39,948 nucleotides of DNA from NCBI GenBank assembly GCA_038235385.1, contig JBBSTY010000017.1, positions 1 through 39,948 of the forward strand, read 5' to 3'. The position numbers were made by a program, and so were the translations under genes. Positions within the stretch are counted from its first letter, which is position 1, and each line of letters begins with the position of its first letter. The notes below the pieces were generated by a model. It made no database searches and was not told where the DNA came from. It was given only the letters and a program-made list of their open reading frames with translations. Origin of the DNA: JBBSTY01 sp038235385. GTDB taxonomy: Bacteria; Actinomycetota; Acidimicrobiia; Acidimicrobiales; Acidimicrobilacustridaceae. Positions 30,793-39,410 of this stretch are shown piece by piece.

Positions 30793-31917
30793 ATGGACTT
30801 CGACTGGCCTCCCGACCTGCTCGGTCTGCAGCGCGAAGCCCGCGAAATCGGTGTCGCAGCTGCGAGCGACCTCGACATCCGCGAGGACTCGTGGATCGTG
30901 GGCACGTCGCGGGCGTTCTCGCTCGAGCTCGCGGCGCGCGGCTGGCTCGGGATGACGTGGCCCGAGAGCGAAGGCGGGCACGGTCGCACGCCGCTGGAGC
31001 GGTTCGTGGTGTTCGAGGCGCTCATCGGCTGTGGCGCACCGCTGGCCACCTCGTGGTTCGCCGATCGTCAGATCGGGCCCACGTTGCTGGCGTTCGGCAC
31101 CCCCGAGCAACGCCGCCGGTTCCTCCCCGACATCATCGCCGGCACCTCTGCGTGGTCGATCGGCATGAGCGAGCCCGACGCCGGCAGCGACGTGGCCGCG
31201 ATCGCGACCCGCGCGGTGCGCGACGGCGACGACTGGGTCCTCGACGGGACGAAGGTCTGGACGTCGGGCGCGAGGGACGCCGACTGGTGCTACGTGATCG
31301 CCCGGACCGATCCCGACGCCCCACCCCACGCCGGGCTGTCGGAGTTCATCGTCGATCTCCACGCACCCGGGATCACCATCGGTCCGATCGAGGACATGAC
31401 CGGGAGCCGCCACTTCTGTGAGGTGGTGTACGAAGGGGTCAGGGTCCCCGGCGAGAACCTCGTCGGGGTCGAGAACCAGAGCTTCGCCCAGGTCATGCGC
31501 CAGATGGAGCACGAGCGCGGTGGCATCGATCGACTGGTCTCGAACCGTGCGCTGTTCGACGACGTCGCCCCGCTGGCCGACCGCTCCGATCCGCTGGTGC
31601 GCCAGGAGCTGGCGGCCATCGAGACGGGGTACCGGATCGGGCGCAACCTCGTCCTGCGCGAGGTCGTCGGTCAGGCCCCCAAGGGCTTCTCGGCGGTCAC
31701 GAAGACGTTCTGCACCGAGTTCGAGCAGCGGGTGATCGCGTTCTGCGCACGGGTGGTGGGGCCCGACGCCATGCTGACGGGCCGGGTGGCCCGCAACCTC
31801 TGCTACGCACCCGCCTACACGATCATGGGGGGGACCACCCTGATCCTGCGCAACATCATCGGTGAACGGATCCTCGGGCTCCCGCGGGAGCCTCGTCCGA
31901 CCCCGGGGGGTCAGTAG
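30793..31917 (+). CDS. Acyl-CoA dehydrogenase
   Basis: A 374-residue flavoprotein that introduces a double bond alpha,beta to the thioester of an acyl-CoA. Recognised segments are AARGWLGMTWPESEGGHGRTPLERFVVFEALIGCGAPLATSW, the FAD-binding AWSIGMSEPDAGSDVAAIATRAVRDGDDWVLDGTKVWTSGARDADWCYVIART, and the C-terminal helices. The C-terminal part is shortened and lacks an evident catalytic Glu, so this could be one half of a heteromeric acyl-CoA dehydrogenase such as those acting on sterol side chains. No second subunit is adjacent. ATG 30793 has only a weak AGG upstream. It lies 68 nt behind aqpZ, and its stop overlaps the DUF6458 gene on the opposite strand by 7 nt. Confidence 0.88.
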   Translation: MDFDWPPDLLGLQREAREIGVAAASDLDIREDSWIVGTSRAFSLELAARGWLGMTWPESEGGHGRTPLERFVVFEALIGCGAPLATSWFADRQIGPTLLAFGTPEQRRRFLPDIIAGTSAWSIGMSEPDAGSDVAAIATRAVRDGDDWVLDGTKVWTSGARDADWCYVIARTDPDAPPHAGLSEFIVDLHAPGITIGPIEDMTGSRHFCEVVYEGVRVPGENLVGVENQSFAQVMRQMEHERGGIDRLVSNRALFDDVAPLADRSDPLVRQELAAIETGYRIGRNLVLREVVGQAPKGFSAVTKTFCTEFEQRVIAFCARVVGPDAMLTGRVARNLCYAPAYTIMGGTTLILRNIIGERILGLPREPRPTPGGQ

Positions 31918-32102
31918 TCGAGGCGGCGTCGACGTCCCGACCAGACCAGCGTCTGGAACAGCGACACCACGAGTCCGATGACCCCGATGACCATCAGGAT
32001 GAAGCCGATCATGGGCAGGTCGACCTCGGCCCAGACATCAGCGACTGCGTAGCGCAAGATCGCTCCGACCGCGATGAGGAACAGCGAGCCTCCGACGTAC
32101 AT
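31911..32102 (-). CDS. DUF6458 family small membrane protein
   Basis: The 63-residue protein MYVGGSLFLIAVGAILRYAV... has two hydrophobic helices (about 4-20 and 31-50, IGFILMVIGVIGLVVSLFQ), a short linking loop containing DVWAEVDLP, and a basic C-terminus (SGRRRRLDY). This matches DUF6458, a family restricted largely to actinobacteria with no known role. ATG 32102 is supported by GGGAGG 5-6 nt upstream. It follows the DUF2142 gene by 47 nt on the same strand. Its stop overlaps the acyl-CoA dehydrogenase end. Confidence 0.85.
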   Translation of the reverse strand: MYVGGSLFLIAVGAILRYAVADVWAEVDLPMIGFILMVIGVIGLVVSLFQTLVWSGRRRRLDY

Positions 32103-32149
32103 GGCAACCTCCCAGTTGGCGTGCGACGCACGCGTGGACGCCGGATTGC

Positions 32150-33679
32150 CTACCCCGTGGTCTCCGTTTCGAGACCATCGTGGGTGGCGGAGCCACGCCT
32201 CAGCGCCGCCGTGAGGCCGACCGTGGCGACGGCGAACCCGATCATCGTCGCGATCAGCAGCACCGATCCACCGGGGGGCTGCCAGGATCCGGAGGTGATC
32301 CGCAGACCGCCGGTGGCGCCGGTTGTGTAGCGGCGGAGGGTCCACGCGAACGCGGCGACCGTGGCTGCGCCGGTGAGGGTTGCGGAGGCGACCGCCACCC
32401 GGGGCGTGAGCGATCTGACGAGGGCCCGGCCGCGGTCGATGGCGACGACCGACAGGAGCGGGATCCCGACGGCGATCGGGAGCGCGTACCGGCCCTGCCA
32501 CGGCAGACCCTGGGCAGCGGCCGACGGGTACTGGATGATGACGGGCAGCGCGATCGTTGCCCCGAGCGTCAGCAGGATCCCCAGTGCGTCGCGCCGGGTC
32601 CCGATCACGCAGCCGACGGCGAGCAACCCGAAGACCGCGGCCAACCACGCGAAGGACGTGAAGGCGGGTGCGCTCGTGTCGAGCCAACCGAAGACCCCGA
32701 TCATCTCGGCCAAGTAGCCCGAGGTCTCCCCGAGGATCACGACGACCGGGTTCTTGCCGTCCACGCCGATCCGGCCCGGGGTGGACGCCAGCGCGCCGCT
32801 CAGCACGATGGACGCGGTGGCGAGCGCGCCGACGGCGGCGAGGGCCACTCCGCCGATGACGAACGACCGGTCTCGCAGGACCCGCCGGACCGATTCGGCC
32901 GGGACGGAGACGGCGACGAGCACGGCGATCGCGGCCAGGAAGGCCGGCGACAGGGTGCGCGTCAGCGCGAGGGCGACGCCGGCGACGACCATGGTCACGA
33001 TCAGCGACCGGGGACGCGGTGTGCGCCCGTGGTCGTCGTGGTGGGCGATCGCGAGCAGCGCCGACCACACGGCGATCGCCGAGCACACCTCCAGGCCGTT
33101 CGGGTTCACCGAGCCGGCGAGGAAGAGCACCATGGGCGTGGCCGCGACGAGCGTGCCGGCCACGGCGAGTCGCGGATCGATGACGGTGGCGAGCGAGCGC
33201 ACGGCCGTAGCCAGCAGAGCAGCGCACACGACGGCGCTGGCGATGCGCATCAGGTAGAGCCCGGTCGGACCCGACGACAGCCGGCCGCCCCACCCCACCA
33301 GGGCGTAGAACAGCGGGGGATAGTGCCCGGCGGTGGATTCGACGCCCGTCACGGTGTTCGGGCCGGCGAACGGCGGCGAGCAATCGGCCGTGACATCGGG
33401 GGAGAACGCGAAGCACTCGCGCACGATCGTTGCCTGCGCCCAGACCGCCGGGAGCTGGAAGGTGGTGGTGAGGTGGCCGTCCGCGCTCGTCGCGTCGTCG
33501 CCGCTGGCCTGTCCGCTCCACGTCGCGACCGCCTTGACGGCGTGTGAGGGCTCGTCGGGAACGCTGAAGAGGGGGCTGGCGAGCGCCCAGGCGATGCCCG
33601 GTACGGCGAAGAGCACGATCAGCACGGGCCACGAGAGCAGCCACCGCTGGTGGGTCGAAGTCGTCGTGATCACGTCCAT
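32150..33679 (-). CDS. DUF2142 family membrane protein
   Basis: A 509-residue polytopic protein. The first helix at about 15-32 is followed by the characteristic ASPLFSVPDEPSHAVKAVATWSG, where the DEPSH motif is typical of DUF2142 (related to GT-C glycosyltransferases such as PMT/ArnT, which carry acidic residues in the first extracellular loop). A loop with two Cys (RECFAFSPDVTADCSPPFAG), HYPPLFYALVGW, and then nine to eleven helices follow. The pattern suggests transfer of a sugar from a polyprenyl-phosphate donor on the outer face, but no acceptor is known for the family. ATG 33679 is chosen because the first helix begins soon after; a TACGAT -10-like hexamer lies about 45 nt upstream. It may be co-transcribed with the DUF6458 gene. 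Confidence 0.88.
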   Translation of the reverse strand: MDVITTTSTHQRWLLSWPVLIVLFAVPGIAWALASPLFSVPDEPSHAVKAVATWSGQASGDDATSADGHLTTTFQLPAVWAQATIVRECFAFSPDVTADCSPPFAGPNTVTGVESTAGHYPPLFYALVGWGGRLSSGPTGLYLMRIASAVVCAALLATAVRSLATVIDPRLAVAGTLVAATPMVLFLAGSVNPNGLEVCSAIAVWSALLAIAHHDDHGRTPRPRSLIVTMVVAGVALALTRTLSPAFLAAIAVLVAVSVPAESVRRVLRDRSFVIGGVALAAVGALATASIVLSGALASTPGRIGVDGKNPVVVILGETSGYLAEMIGVFGWLDTSAPAFTSFAWLAAVFGLLAVGCVIGTRRDALGILLTLGATIALPVIIQYPSAAAQGLPWQGRYALPIAVGIPLLSVVAIDRGRALVRSLTPRVAVASATLTGAATVAAFAWTLRRYTTGATGGLRITSGSWQPPGGSVLLIATMIGFAVATVGLTAALRRGSATHDGLETETTG

Positions 33680-33723
33680 GGCGCTCGAACGCTCGCCCGA
33701 GGGGAGTCGGGGGCGGCGCCGGG

Positions 33724-33729
33724 ATCGTA
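33724..33729 (-). promoter_or_regulatory. Probable -10 element of the DUF2142 gene
   Basis: TACGAT on the minus strand, about 45 nt before ATG 33679. No -35 is evident. Confidence 0.35.
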
Positions 33730-33768
33730 TCGGGACGCGACCCCGCCGCCGTCGACGCTCGTCGCGGG

Positions 33769-34782
33769 TCAGCCGGTGGGCTGCACCTCGGCCAGGAACT
33801 GCAGCAACGGGGCGTTGACCTCGGTGGGCCGTTCCTGTTGGACCCAGTGCCCGGCGCCGTCGACGAGCACCGAGCCCCGTAGGTCGGTGACCCAGTCGTG
33901 CATGGCGTCGGGCGAGCTCATCAACAGCACGGGGTCGGCGCTGCCGGCGATGAAGAGCGCAGGCACGGTGATCCTCGTGTCGGCGAGGTCCTCGGTGAGC
34001 GCCCAGTTGCGGTCGAGGTTGCGGTACCAGTTGATGCCGCCCGTGAACCCCGTCCGGCCGAACTCGGCGACGTAGTGGTCGAGGTCGGTCTGGGTCAGCC
34101 AGTCGGGGAGCACCTCGGGTTCGGGCAGTCGGCAGACGAACCCGCCCTCGGACCGGGGTGAGAACATCTCCACCTCGGCGGGCGAGGACCCGGGCCCGAG
34201 GCCGGCGAGTATGCGGCGCATCATGGTGGCCACGTCGCCGCCGAGCTCTGCGTCGGGGACGTCGGGTTCCTGGAAGTACAACATGTAGAAGAACGTGTCG
34301 CCGAAGATCGACCGCATGATCTCGGTGGGTGGGCCGGAGGACCGGGGAACGAACGGAACGCTCATGCCCACCACGCCGGCCACGCGCTCGGGTGCCCGCT
34401 GCGCGAGCGACCACACGACCATCGAGCCCCAGTCGTGCCCGACGAAGACGGCGCGCTCCTCACCGAGGTCGTCGAGCAGGCCCAGGAGGTCGTCGGTGAG
34501 GTGGATGATGTCGTAGTCGGCGACGTCGGCGGGCCGGGTCGACCGGCCGTAGCCGCGCTGGTCGGGGGCGAGCACCCGGTACCCGGCGTCGGCGATCGGA
34601 CCGATCTGGTGGCGCCAGGAGTAGGACAGCTCGGGGAAGCCGTGGGCGAGGATGACGGGCGGTCCGGACCCGACGTCGACCACGCTGAGCTCGACGCCGT
34701 TCACGGCAACGCTGCGCCGGGGCGCGCTGGCCATCGAAACCCGACCGGGCTCGGTCTCGTCGCTCGGGGGCACCTCGCTCAT
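33769..34782 (-). CDS. Alpha/beta hydrolase, epoxide hydrolase type
   Basis: A 337-residue alpha/beta hydrolase with epoxide hydrolase features: oxyanion-loop motif HGFPE (48-52), nucleophile Asp117 in GHDWGS, acid Asp283 in AGSADP and base His312 in GAGHWVQQE. Tyr residues in the cap (MLYFQEP near 169 and INWYRN, Tyr253) match those that bind and open the epoxide. The C-terminal region resembles Mycobacterium EphA-type enzymes, but haloacetate or other ester substrates cannot be excluded. ATG 34782 overlaps the amidohydrolase stop (ATGA), so both are one operon, amidohydrolase first. The last 10-15 residues end in EVQPTG. Confidence 0.9.
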   Translation of the reverse strand: MSEVPPSDETEPGRVSMASAPRRSVAVNGVELSVVDVGSGPPVILAHGFPELSYSWRHQIGPIADAGYRVLAPDQRGYGRSTRPADVADYDIIHLTDDLLGLLDDLGEERAVFVGHDWGSMVVWSLAQRAPERVAGVVGMSVPFVPRSSGPPTEIMRSIFGDTFFYMLYFQEPDVPDAELGGDVATMMRRILAGLGPGSSPAEVEMFSPRSEGGFVCRLPEPEVLPDWLTQTDLDHYVAEFGRTGFTGGINWYRNLDRNWALTEDLADTRITVPALFIAGSADPVLLMSSPDAMHDWVTDLRGSVLVDGAGHWVQQERPTEVNAPLLQFLAEVQPTG

Positions 34783-36515
34783 CGACCCGTCGCCTCCGTG
34801 GGTGAGGCGGCCGGGCGGGATCGTGGCCCTCGGATGAGGCCTCCGGGGCGCTCGCCGGTGGGGTGGTCGTCCTCCCGCACGACCACCCCGGACTTCACGG
34901 TGGCCGCGTACCCGGTGGCGGCCTGGATGAGGCGCTTGCCGCCGGCTGGGAGGTCGTAGGCCATGCGGGGGCGGTGCAGGGCGAGGGCGTCGTAGTCGAT
35001 GATGTTGAGGTCCGCGAGCATGCCGGGCGCCAGGGTGCCGCGATCCCCGAACCCGTACAGCGCGGCGGTGCGTGCGGTCTGGTGGTGCACCACCTGCTCG
35101 ACCGAGAGGCGATCGCCGCGCGCTCGGTCACGGGTCCAGTGGGTCAACATGAACGTGGGCAGGCTGGCGTCGCAGAGCACGCCGCAGTGGGCGCCGCCGT
35201 CGCCGAGGCCGAGCACCGTCGAGGGGTGGTTGAGCATCTCCTCGATGGCGTTCAGCCCGCCCCCGGCGTACCCGAGGATCGGGAGGTACAGCAGCTCGGT
35301 GCCGTCGTGGCGCAGCATGAGGTCGTACATGATCTCGAGCACCGGCCGGCCCTCGCGCTCGGCCATGGCGGCGACGCTCTGGTCCGGTGAGGGTTCGTAG
35401 TCGACCGGATCGCCGAGTGGGAACACCTTGTGCGTGCTCGCCAGGAGCATCGCCATCGGGCCGCCGGGCTGGACGTCCTCGGCGAGGATCGCGTCGCGCA
35501 CCTCGGCCGTGGCGAGCGCGGCGACGCGCTCGGCGTGCGGGAGATCGGCGAGTGGTCGGTAGGCGGCGTGGCGGACGAAGGGGTGGAAGCTCGATTCGAA
35601 CCCGACGAGGATCGACGCCGGCTTGCCGGCGACCTGGGGCACCAGCCATGCGCCGGACCGGTTGGCGGTGAGCCCCTCGTCGATCCAGGAGCGCCAGAGG
35701 TCGGGGGCGAAGTCCGCTTGGAGCACCTGGTAGGTCACCGGCACCTGGTTCCGTCGTGAGATCTCGGCCATCCAGGCGATCTCGCCCTGGAGGTCCATGA
35801 GATCGCTCGCGACCGAGAACACCCGGTGACCCGCATCCCCGAGCGCGTCACCGAGTGCGATCAGCTCGTCGGCGGCGGCGGTGGTGCCGGCCGCCAGCTC
35901 GCCGTCCTTGGCGCGGTGGAGGAGGGTGCGCGTGGTCGAGATCCCGACGGCACCGGCGGCGATCGCCTCCTTGGCCAGGTCGTGCATGCGCACGATCTCC
36001 TCCGCGGTGGCGACGTCGTTGCCGCGTCCCTCGCCGAGGACGTAGGCGCGGAGGGCGCCGTGGGGGAGCAGGGCGGCGACGTCGAGGACACGGGGCATGC
36101 GCTCGACCTCGTCGAGGTACTCGCCGAAGGTCTCCCAGTTCCACGACATGCCCTCGGCCAGCGCAGCGCCGGGGATGTCCTCGACACCCTCCATGAGCTG
36201 GATCAGCCACTCCCGGTCCTCGGCCCGGACCGGTGCAAAGCCGACACCGCAGTTGCCCATGACCACCGTGGTGACCCCGTGCCAGCCCGATGGCGACACC
36301 TCGGGGTCCCAGGTGACCTGGCCGTCGTAGTGGGTGTGCACGTCGACCCAGCCCGGGGTGACGAGTCGGCCGCCGGCGTCGATGACGCGTCGGCCCGACC
36401 CTTCGACCTCGCCGACCTCGGTGATGCGGTCGCCGTCGATGGCGATGTCGCCCGTGCGCCGCGGCGCTCCGGTTCCGTCGACGATGGTGGCGTCGGTGAT
36501 CACGATGTCGTGCAC
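34779..36515 (-). CDS. N-acyl-D-amino-acid deacylase family amidohydrolase
   Basis: A 578-residue metal-dependent hydrolase. MHDIVITDATIVDGTGAPRRTGDIAIDGDRI is the typical beta-sandwich start; GWVDVHTHYDGQVTWDP carries the HxH metal ligands (His60, His62); VVMGNCGVGFAP carries the Cys usual in D-aminoacylases. Later blocks are GISTTRTL and GLGDGGAHCGVLCDAS (metal/active-site Asp), with a C-terminal sandwich. D-aminoacylases remove acyl groups from N-acyl-D-amino acids, but many relatives act on other amides. GTG 36515 is preceded by GGGAGG 7 nt upstream. It is the first gene of a two-gene unit with the epoxide hydrolase and is divergent from the TetR gene, which probably controls it through the inverted repeat between them. 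Confidence 0.9.
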   Translation of the reverse strand: MHDIVITDATIVDGTGAPRRTGDIAIDGDRITEVGEVEGSGRRVIDAGGRLVTPGWVDVHTHYDGQVTWDPEVSPSGWHGVTTVVMGNCGVGFAPVRAEDREWLIQLMEGVEDIPGAALAEGMSWNWETFGEYLDEVERMPRVLDVAALLPHGALRAYVLGEGRGNDVATAEEIVRMHDLAKEAIAAGAVGISTTRTLLHRAKDGELAAGTTAAADELIALGDALGDAGHRVFSVASDLMDLQGEIAWMAEISRRNQVPVTYQVLQADFAPDLWRSWIDEGLTANRSGAWLVPQVAGKPASILVGFESSFHPFVRHAAYRPLADLPHAERVAALATAEVRDAILAEDVQPGGPMAMLLASTHKVFPLGDPVDYEPSPDQSVAAMAEREGRPVLEIMYDLMLRHDGTELLYLPILGYAGGGLNAIEEMLNHPSTVLGLGDGGAHCGVLCDASLPTFMLTHWTRDRARGDRLSVEQVVHHQTARTAALYGFGDRGTLAPGMLADLNIIDYDALALHRPRMAYDLPAGGKRLIQAATGYAATVKSGVVVREDDHPTGERPGGLIRGPRSRPAASPTEATGR

Positions 36516-36553
36516 GGCTCATCCTCCCGAGGTGGGTTCGATCGGTGCGTCGT

Positions 36554-36562
36554 CCCCCCCCC
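36554..36562 (+). repeat. Run of nine C in the amidohydrolase/TetR divergent region
   Basis: A homopolymer of nine C (G on the minus strand) lies 38 nt upstream of the amidohydrolase start, in its probable leader. Slipped-strand changes here would alter spacing, not reading frame. Confidence 0.8.
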
Positions 36563-36585
36563 GCCCGCTCGGTTCGAGCCGACAG

Positions 36586-36634
36586 CTGGCAACGCCTGTA
36601 GCAAACCCTAGAGGATGGTAACGTGCGTTGCCAG
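36586..36634. promoter_or_regulatory. Probable TetR operator region
   Basis: CTGGCAACGC (36586-36595) and GCGTTGCCAG (36625-36634) are perfect 10-bp inverted arms, 29 nt apart. The right arm is also half of a near-palindrome GGTAACG-TG-CGTTGCC (36617-36632, one mismatch). TAACGT within it (36619-36624) could be the -10 of the TetR gene. The site lies in the divergent promoter region of the TetR and amidohydrolase genes. Confidence 0.55.
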
Positions 36635-36676
36635 AGTGTCCGATCGAGGGCGTGCGATGCAGCCGGGGAGGCGATG

Positions 36677-37345
36677 ATGGCCGAGTCCCACAGCATCCCG
36701 AGTCGTTGGCGAGGCGTCCCGCTCGACGAACGCCAGGCCGAACGCCGCCGCATCCTGGTCGACGCGGCGTTCGAGCTGCTCGGAACCGTGGGCGTGGCCG
36801 GCACCACTGTGCGTGGCGTGTGCGAGGCGGCTCAGCTCAACCCGCGGTACTTCTACGAGAGCTTCGACGACCTCGATGCGTTGCTGGTGGCGGTGTTCAA
36901 CCGCACCGCCCAGGCCGGTCTGGCCGTGATCCTCGAGGCCGTCGCGTCCACCCGGGACGACGACGCCATCATCACCACCCGAGCGGTGATGAACTCGTTC
37001 CTCCGCTTCATCACCGACGACCCCCGCCGCGCCCAGGTGCTCTACGTCGCCGGGCTGGGCAACGAGGCGCTGGCTCGACGGCGCCTCGAAGCGATGATCG
37101 AGATGGCCGAGCTGATCGCCAGCGGTCGGTCCACGGACGAGGAGCCGATCCATCCGGACCCGGTGGTCGAGGTCGCCGCCAGCCTCGTCGTCGGGGGCAT
37201 GAGCGAGCTGGTCATCACGTGGCTCCACGGTCGCGTCGATCTCACCCTCGACGAGCTCATCGACGACGCGTCGGTCCTGTTCGTCGCCGTCGGCGACGCG
37301 GCCGCACGGATCGCCCAGGCACGAGCGTCGGCCACCCGACGCTGA
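36677..37345 (+). CDS. TetR family transcriptional regulator
   Basis: A 222-residue regulator with an N-terminal HTH: RRRILVDAAFELLGTVGVAGTTVRGVCEAAQLNPRYFYESFDDLDALLVAVF, including the conserved RYFYESF recognition region. The remaining all-helical ligand-binding domain (about 65-215) is typical but not assignable to a ligand. ATG 36677 is chosen over ATG 36674 because GGAGG (36667-36671) is 5 nt upstream of it. It is divergent from the amidohydrolase/epoxide hydrolase operon, with inverted repeats in the 160-nt gap, so it probably represses that operon and itself. The acyl-CoA dehydrogenase gene follows on the same strand after 72 nt with its own -10-like element. Confidence 0.92.
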   Translation: MAESHSIPSRWRGVPLDERQAERRRILVDAAFELLGTVGVAGTTVRGVCEAAQLNPRYFYESFDDLDALLVAVFNRTAQAGLAVILEAVASTRDDDAIITTRAVMNSFLRFITDDPRRAQVLYVAGLGNEALARRRLEAMIEMAELIASGRSTDEEPIHPDPVVEVAASLVVGGMSELVITWLHGRVDLTLDELIDDASVLFVAVGDAAARIAQARASATRR

Positions 37346-37365
37346 TCGGCTCATCGGCGGTCAGG

Positions 37366-37371
37366 TACGGT
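37366..37371 (+). promoter_or_regulatory. Probable -10 element of the acyl-CoA dehydrogenase gene at 37418
   Basis: TACGGT, giving a leader of about 40 nt with GAAGGGG as ribosome site. No -35 is evident. Confidence 0.4.
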
Positions 37372-37417
37372 CCGTGGCGGCCCACCGCGGCCGGTTCGAC
37401 CAACGAAGGGGACCCTC

Positions 37418-38746
37418 ATGCCTGCACCGGGAATGCACTCCGGCTCGCCCACCGACGATGCCATGAACCTCGCCATGTCTCCCGGAGCGGTGCCCCTCTA
37501 CGAGGCGGTGACGACCTTCATCGCCGCCGAGATCGATCCGATCACCGACGAGTTCTACCGACTGGGCGACGGCCGGACCGACCGCTGGGGGTACGGGCCG
37601 GGCCAGCTCGAGCTGCTCGATTCGGTCAAGGCCAAGGCCAAGGCCAGCGGTCTCTGGAACTTCTTCCTCCCCAACGCCGAGACGGGCGAAGGGCTGTCGA
37701 ACCTGGACTACGCGTACATCGCCAACGAGCTGGGCAAGAGCCCGCTGGCATCGGAGTGCCTCAACTGCAGCGCGCCCGACACCGGGAACATGGAGGTGCT
37801 CGAGCGCGTCGGGACGCCCGAGCAGAAGAAGCAGTGGCTCGAACCGTTGCTGGCCGGGGAGATCCGCTCGGCGTTCGCCATGACCGAGCCCGACGTCGCG
37901 TCGTCGGACGCCAAGAACATCCGGTGCTCGGCGACGCTCGACGGTGACGAGTGGGTGATCAGCGGTGAGAAGTACTACATCTCGGGCGCCGGCGATCCCC
38001 GCTGCAAGATCATGATCGTGATGGTGCAGACCAGCCCCGACGGTCCGCCGCACCAGCGCCAGTCCCAGATCCTGGTCCCCATGGACACGCCAGGGGTCGA
38101 GGTGCTCGGCCCGATGCACGTCTTCGGCGCCGATGACGCACCCCACGGGCACATGCATCTCCGCTTCACCGATGTCCGGGTGCCGGCGAGCAACATGCTG
38201 CTCGGGGAGGGTCGCGGGTTCGAGATCTCTCAGGTGCGGCTCGGACCCGGTCGCATCCACCACTGCATGCGCTCGATCGGCGCCGCCGAACGTGCGCTCG
38301 AGCTCATGGTCCGCCGCGGGCTCAACCGAGAGGCCTTCGGCAAGCCGTTGGCCCGGCTCGGCAAGAACACCGAGGTCATCGCCAAGGCGCGCATCGAGAT
38401 CGAGGCGATGCGCCTGATGGTGCTGCGAGCGGCGAAGGCGATGGATGTCATGGGCAACGCCGAAGCCCGGGTGTGGGTCAGCGCCGTGAAGGCCATGGTG
38501 CCGATCCGGGTGTGCGAGATCATCGACGAAGCCATCCAGATCCACGGCGCCACCGGCATCTCGCAGTGGACGCCGCTGGCCGGCATGTACGCCAGCCAGC
38601 GCACCTTGCGCCTGGCCGACGGGCCCGACGAGGTGCACTGGCACGTCGTGGGCCGCGCCGAGCTCACCCGCTACGAGGACGACCACGAGCCGGCCGTCGG
38701 CACCGGTGAGGCGACGCTTGCGGGCGGTCGGTTCTCCGGGCCGTGA
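37418..38746 (+). CDS. Acyl-CoA dehydrogenase (ACAD10/11-like)
   Basis: A 442-residue acyl-CoA dehydrogenase. Segments are LYEAVTTFIAAEIDPITDEFYRLGDGR, LWNFFLPNAETGEGLSNLDYAYIANELGKSPLASECLNCSAPDTGNMEVLERVGTPEQKKQWLEPLLAGEIRSAFAMTEPDVASSDAKNI, and the C-terminal GRIHHCMRSIGAAERALELMVRRGLNREAFGKPLAR. The extended loop around CLNCSAPDTGNME and the MTEPDVASSDA motif are typical of the ACAD10/11 branch, which in bacteria can act on 4-hydroxy or branched acyl-CoAs. The substrate is unknown. The start ATG 37418 is preceded by GAAGGGG. The final 20 residues are variable and Gly-rich. It is not preceded by a CoA ligase in this window. Confidence 0.9.
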   Translation: MPAPGMHSGSPTDDAMNLAMSPGAVPLYEAVTTFIAAEIDPITDEFYRLGDGRTDRWGYGPGQLELLDSVKAKAKASGLWNFFLPNAETGEGLSNLDYAYIANELGKSPLASECLNCSAPDTGNMEVLERVGTPEQKKQWLEPLLAGEIRSAFAMTEPDVASSDAKNIRCSATLDGDEWVISGEKYYISGAGDPRCKIMIVMVQTSPDGPPHQRQSQILVPMDTPGVEVLGPMHVFGADDAPHGHMHLRFTDVRVPASNMLLGEGRGFEISQVRLGPGRIHHCMRSIGAAERALELMVRRGLNREAFGKPLARLGKNTEVIAKARIEIEAMRLMVLRAAKAMDVMGNAEARVWVSAVKAMVPIRVCEIIDEAIQIHGATGISQWTPLAGMYASQRTLRLADGPDEVHWHVVGRAELTRYEDDHEPAVGTGEATLAGGRFSGP

Positions 38747-38750
38747 TGGC

Positions 38751-39410
38751 TCAACGACGGAAGCGGTAGCCGCTTCCTCGGATGGTCTCGATCACCTCGG
38801 CGCCGAGCTTGCGGCGCAGGTAGCGGATGTAGACCTCGACGACGTTCGATCCGCCGTCGTAGTCGTACCCCCACACGCGATCGAGGATCTGCTCGCGGCT
38901 CAACACGGCACCCACGTGGTCCATGAGCAGCTGCGCCAGTGCGAACTCACGCGACGACAGGGCGATCTCCTCACCGCCGACCGTGGCGTTGCGGGTGCGG
39001 AGGTCGAGCGCCACCCCTCCGGCGCGGAGCACCGGCTCCGTGACGGTTCCGGCAGACCGGAGCCGTACCCGGATGCGAGCGAGGAGCTCGTCGAACCGGA
39101 ACGGCTTGGTCATGTAGTCGTCGGCGCCGGCCTCGAGCCCCGTGACGGTGGCGTCGAGCTCGTCGCGCGCCGTGAGCATGATGACCGGCAGGCGTTCGCC
39201 GCGACCGCGGATCTGGTCGAGCACCTCGAACCCGTCGCAGTGCGGGAGACCGACGTCGAGGATCATCAGGTCGAAGTCGTCGTCGCGGGCGAGCTGGATC
39301 GCACTGGCGCCGTCGTGCGCGGCGACGGTGGTGAAGCCGTGCTTGCGCAGACCCTTCTCGATGAAGGCGGTGATCCGTTCGGTGTCGTCGACCACCAACA
39401 CGCGGTTCAC
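38751..39410 (-). CDS. Two-component response regulator, OmpR/PhoB type
   Basis: A 219-residue DNA-binding response regulator. The receiver domain (1-120) has acidic residues D8 and D9, phosphoacceptor Asp52 in LMILDVGLP, Thr in VIMLTARDE and Lys102 in MTKPF. The winged-helix output domain (about 130-219) shows LSSREFALAQLLMDHVGAVLSREQILDRVWGYDYDGGSNVVEVYIRYLRRKLG and ends ETIRGSGYRFRR. GTG 39410 overlaps the kinase stop (GTGA), so it is co-translated with the upstream histidine kinase. The 3' end lies 4 nt from the acyl-CoA dehydrogenase stop on the other strand. The stimulus and targets are not evident. Confidence 0.96.
   Translation of the reverse strand: MNRVLVVDDTERITAFIEKGLRKHGFTTVAAHDGASAIQLARDDDFDLMILDVGLPHCDGFEVLDQIRGRGERLPVIMLTARDELDATVTGLEAGADDYMTKPFRFDELLARIRVRLRSAGTVTEPVLRAGGVALDLRTRNATVGGEEIALSSREFALAQLLMDHVGAVLSREQILDRVWGYDYDGGSNVVEVYIRYLRRKLGAEVIETIRGSGYRFRR

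Noticed and set aside
37388..37400. GGTTCGACC, similar to a tRNA T-loop
   Set aside because: No acceptor, D or anticodon arms can be formed around it.
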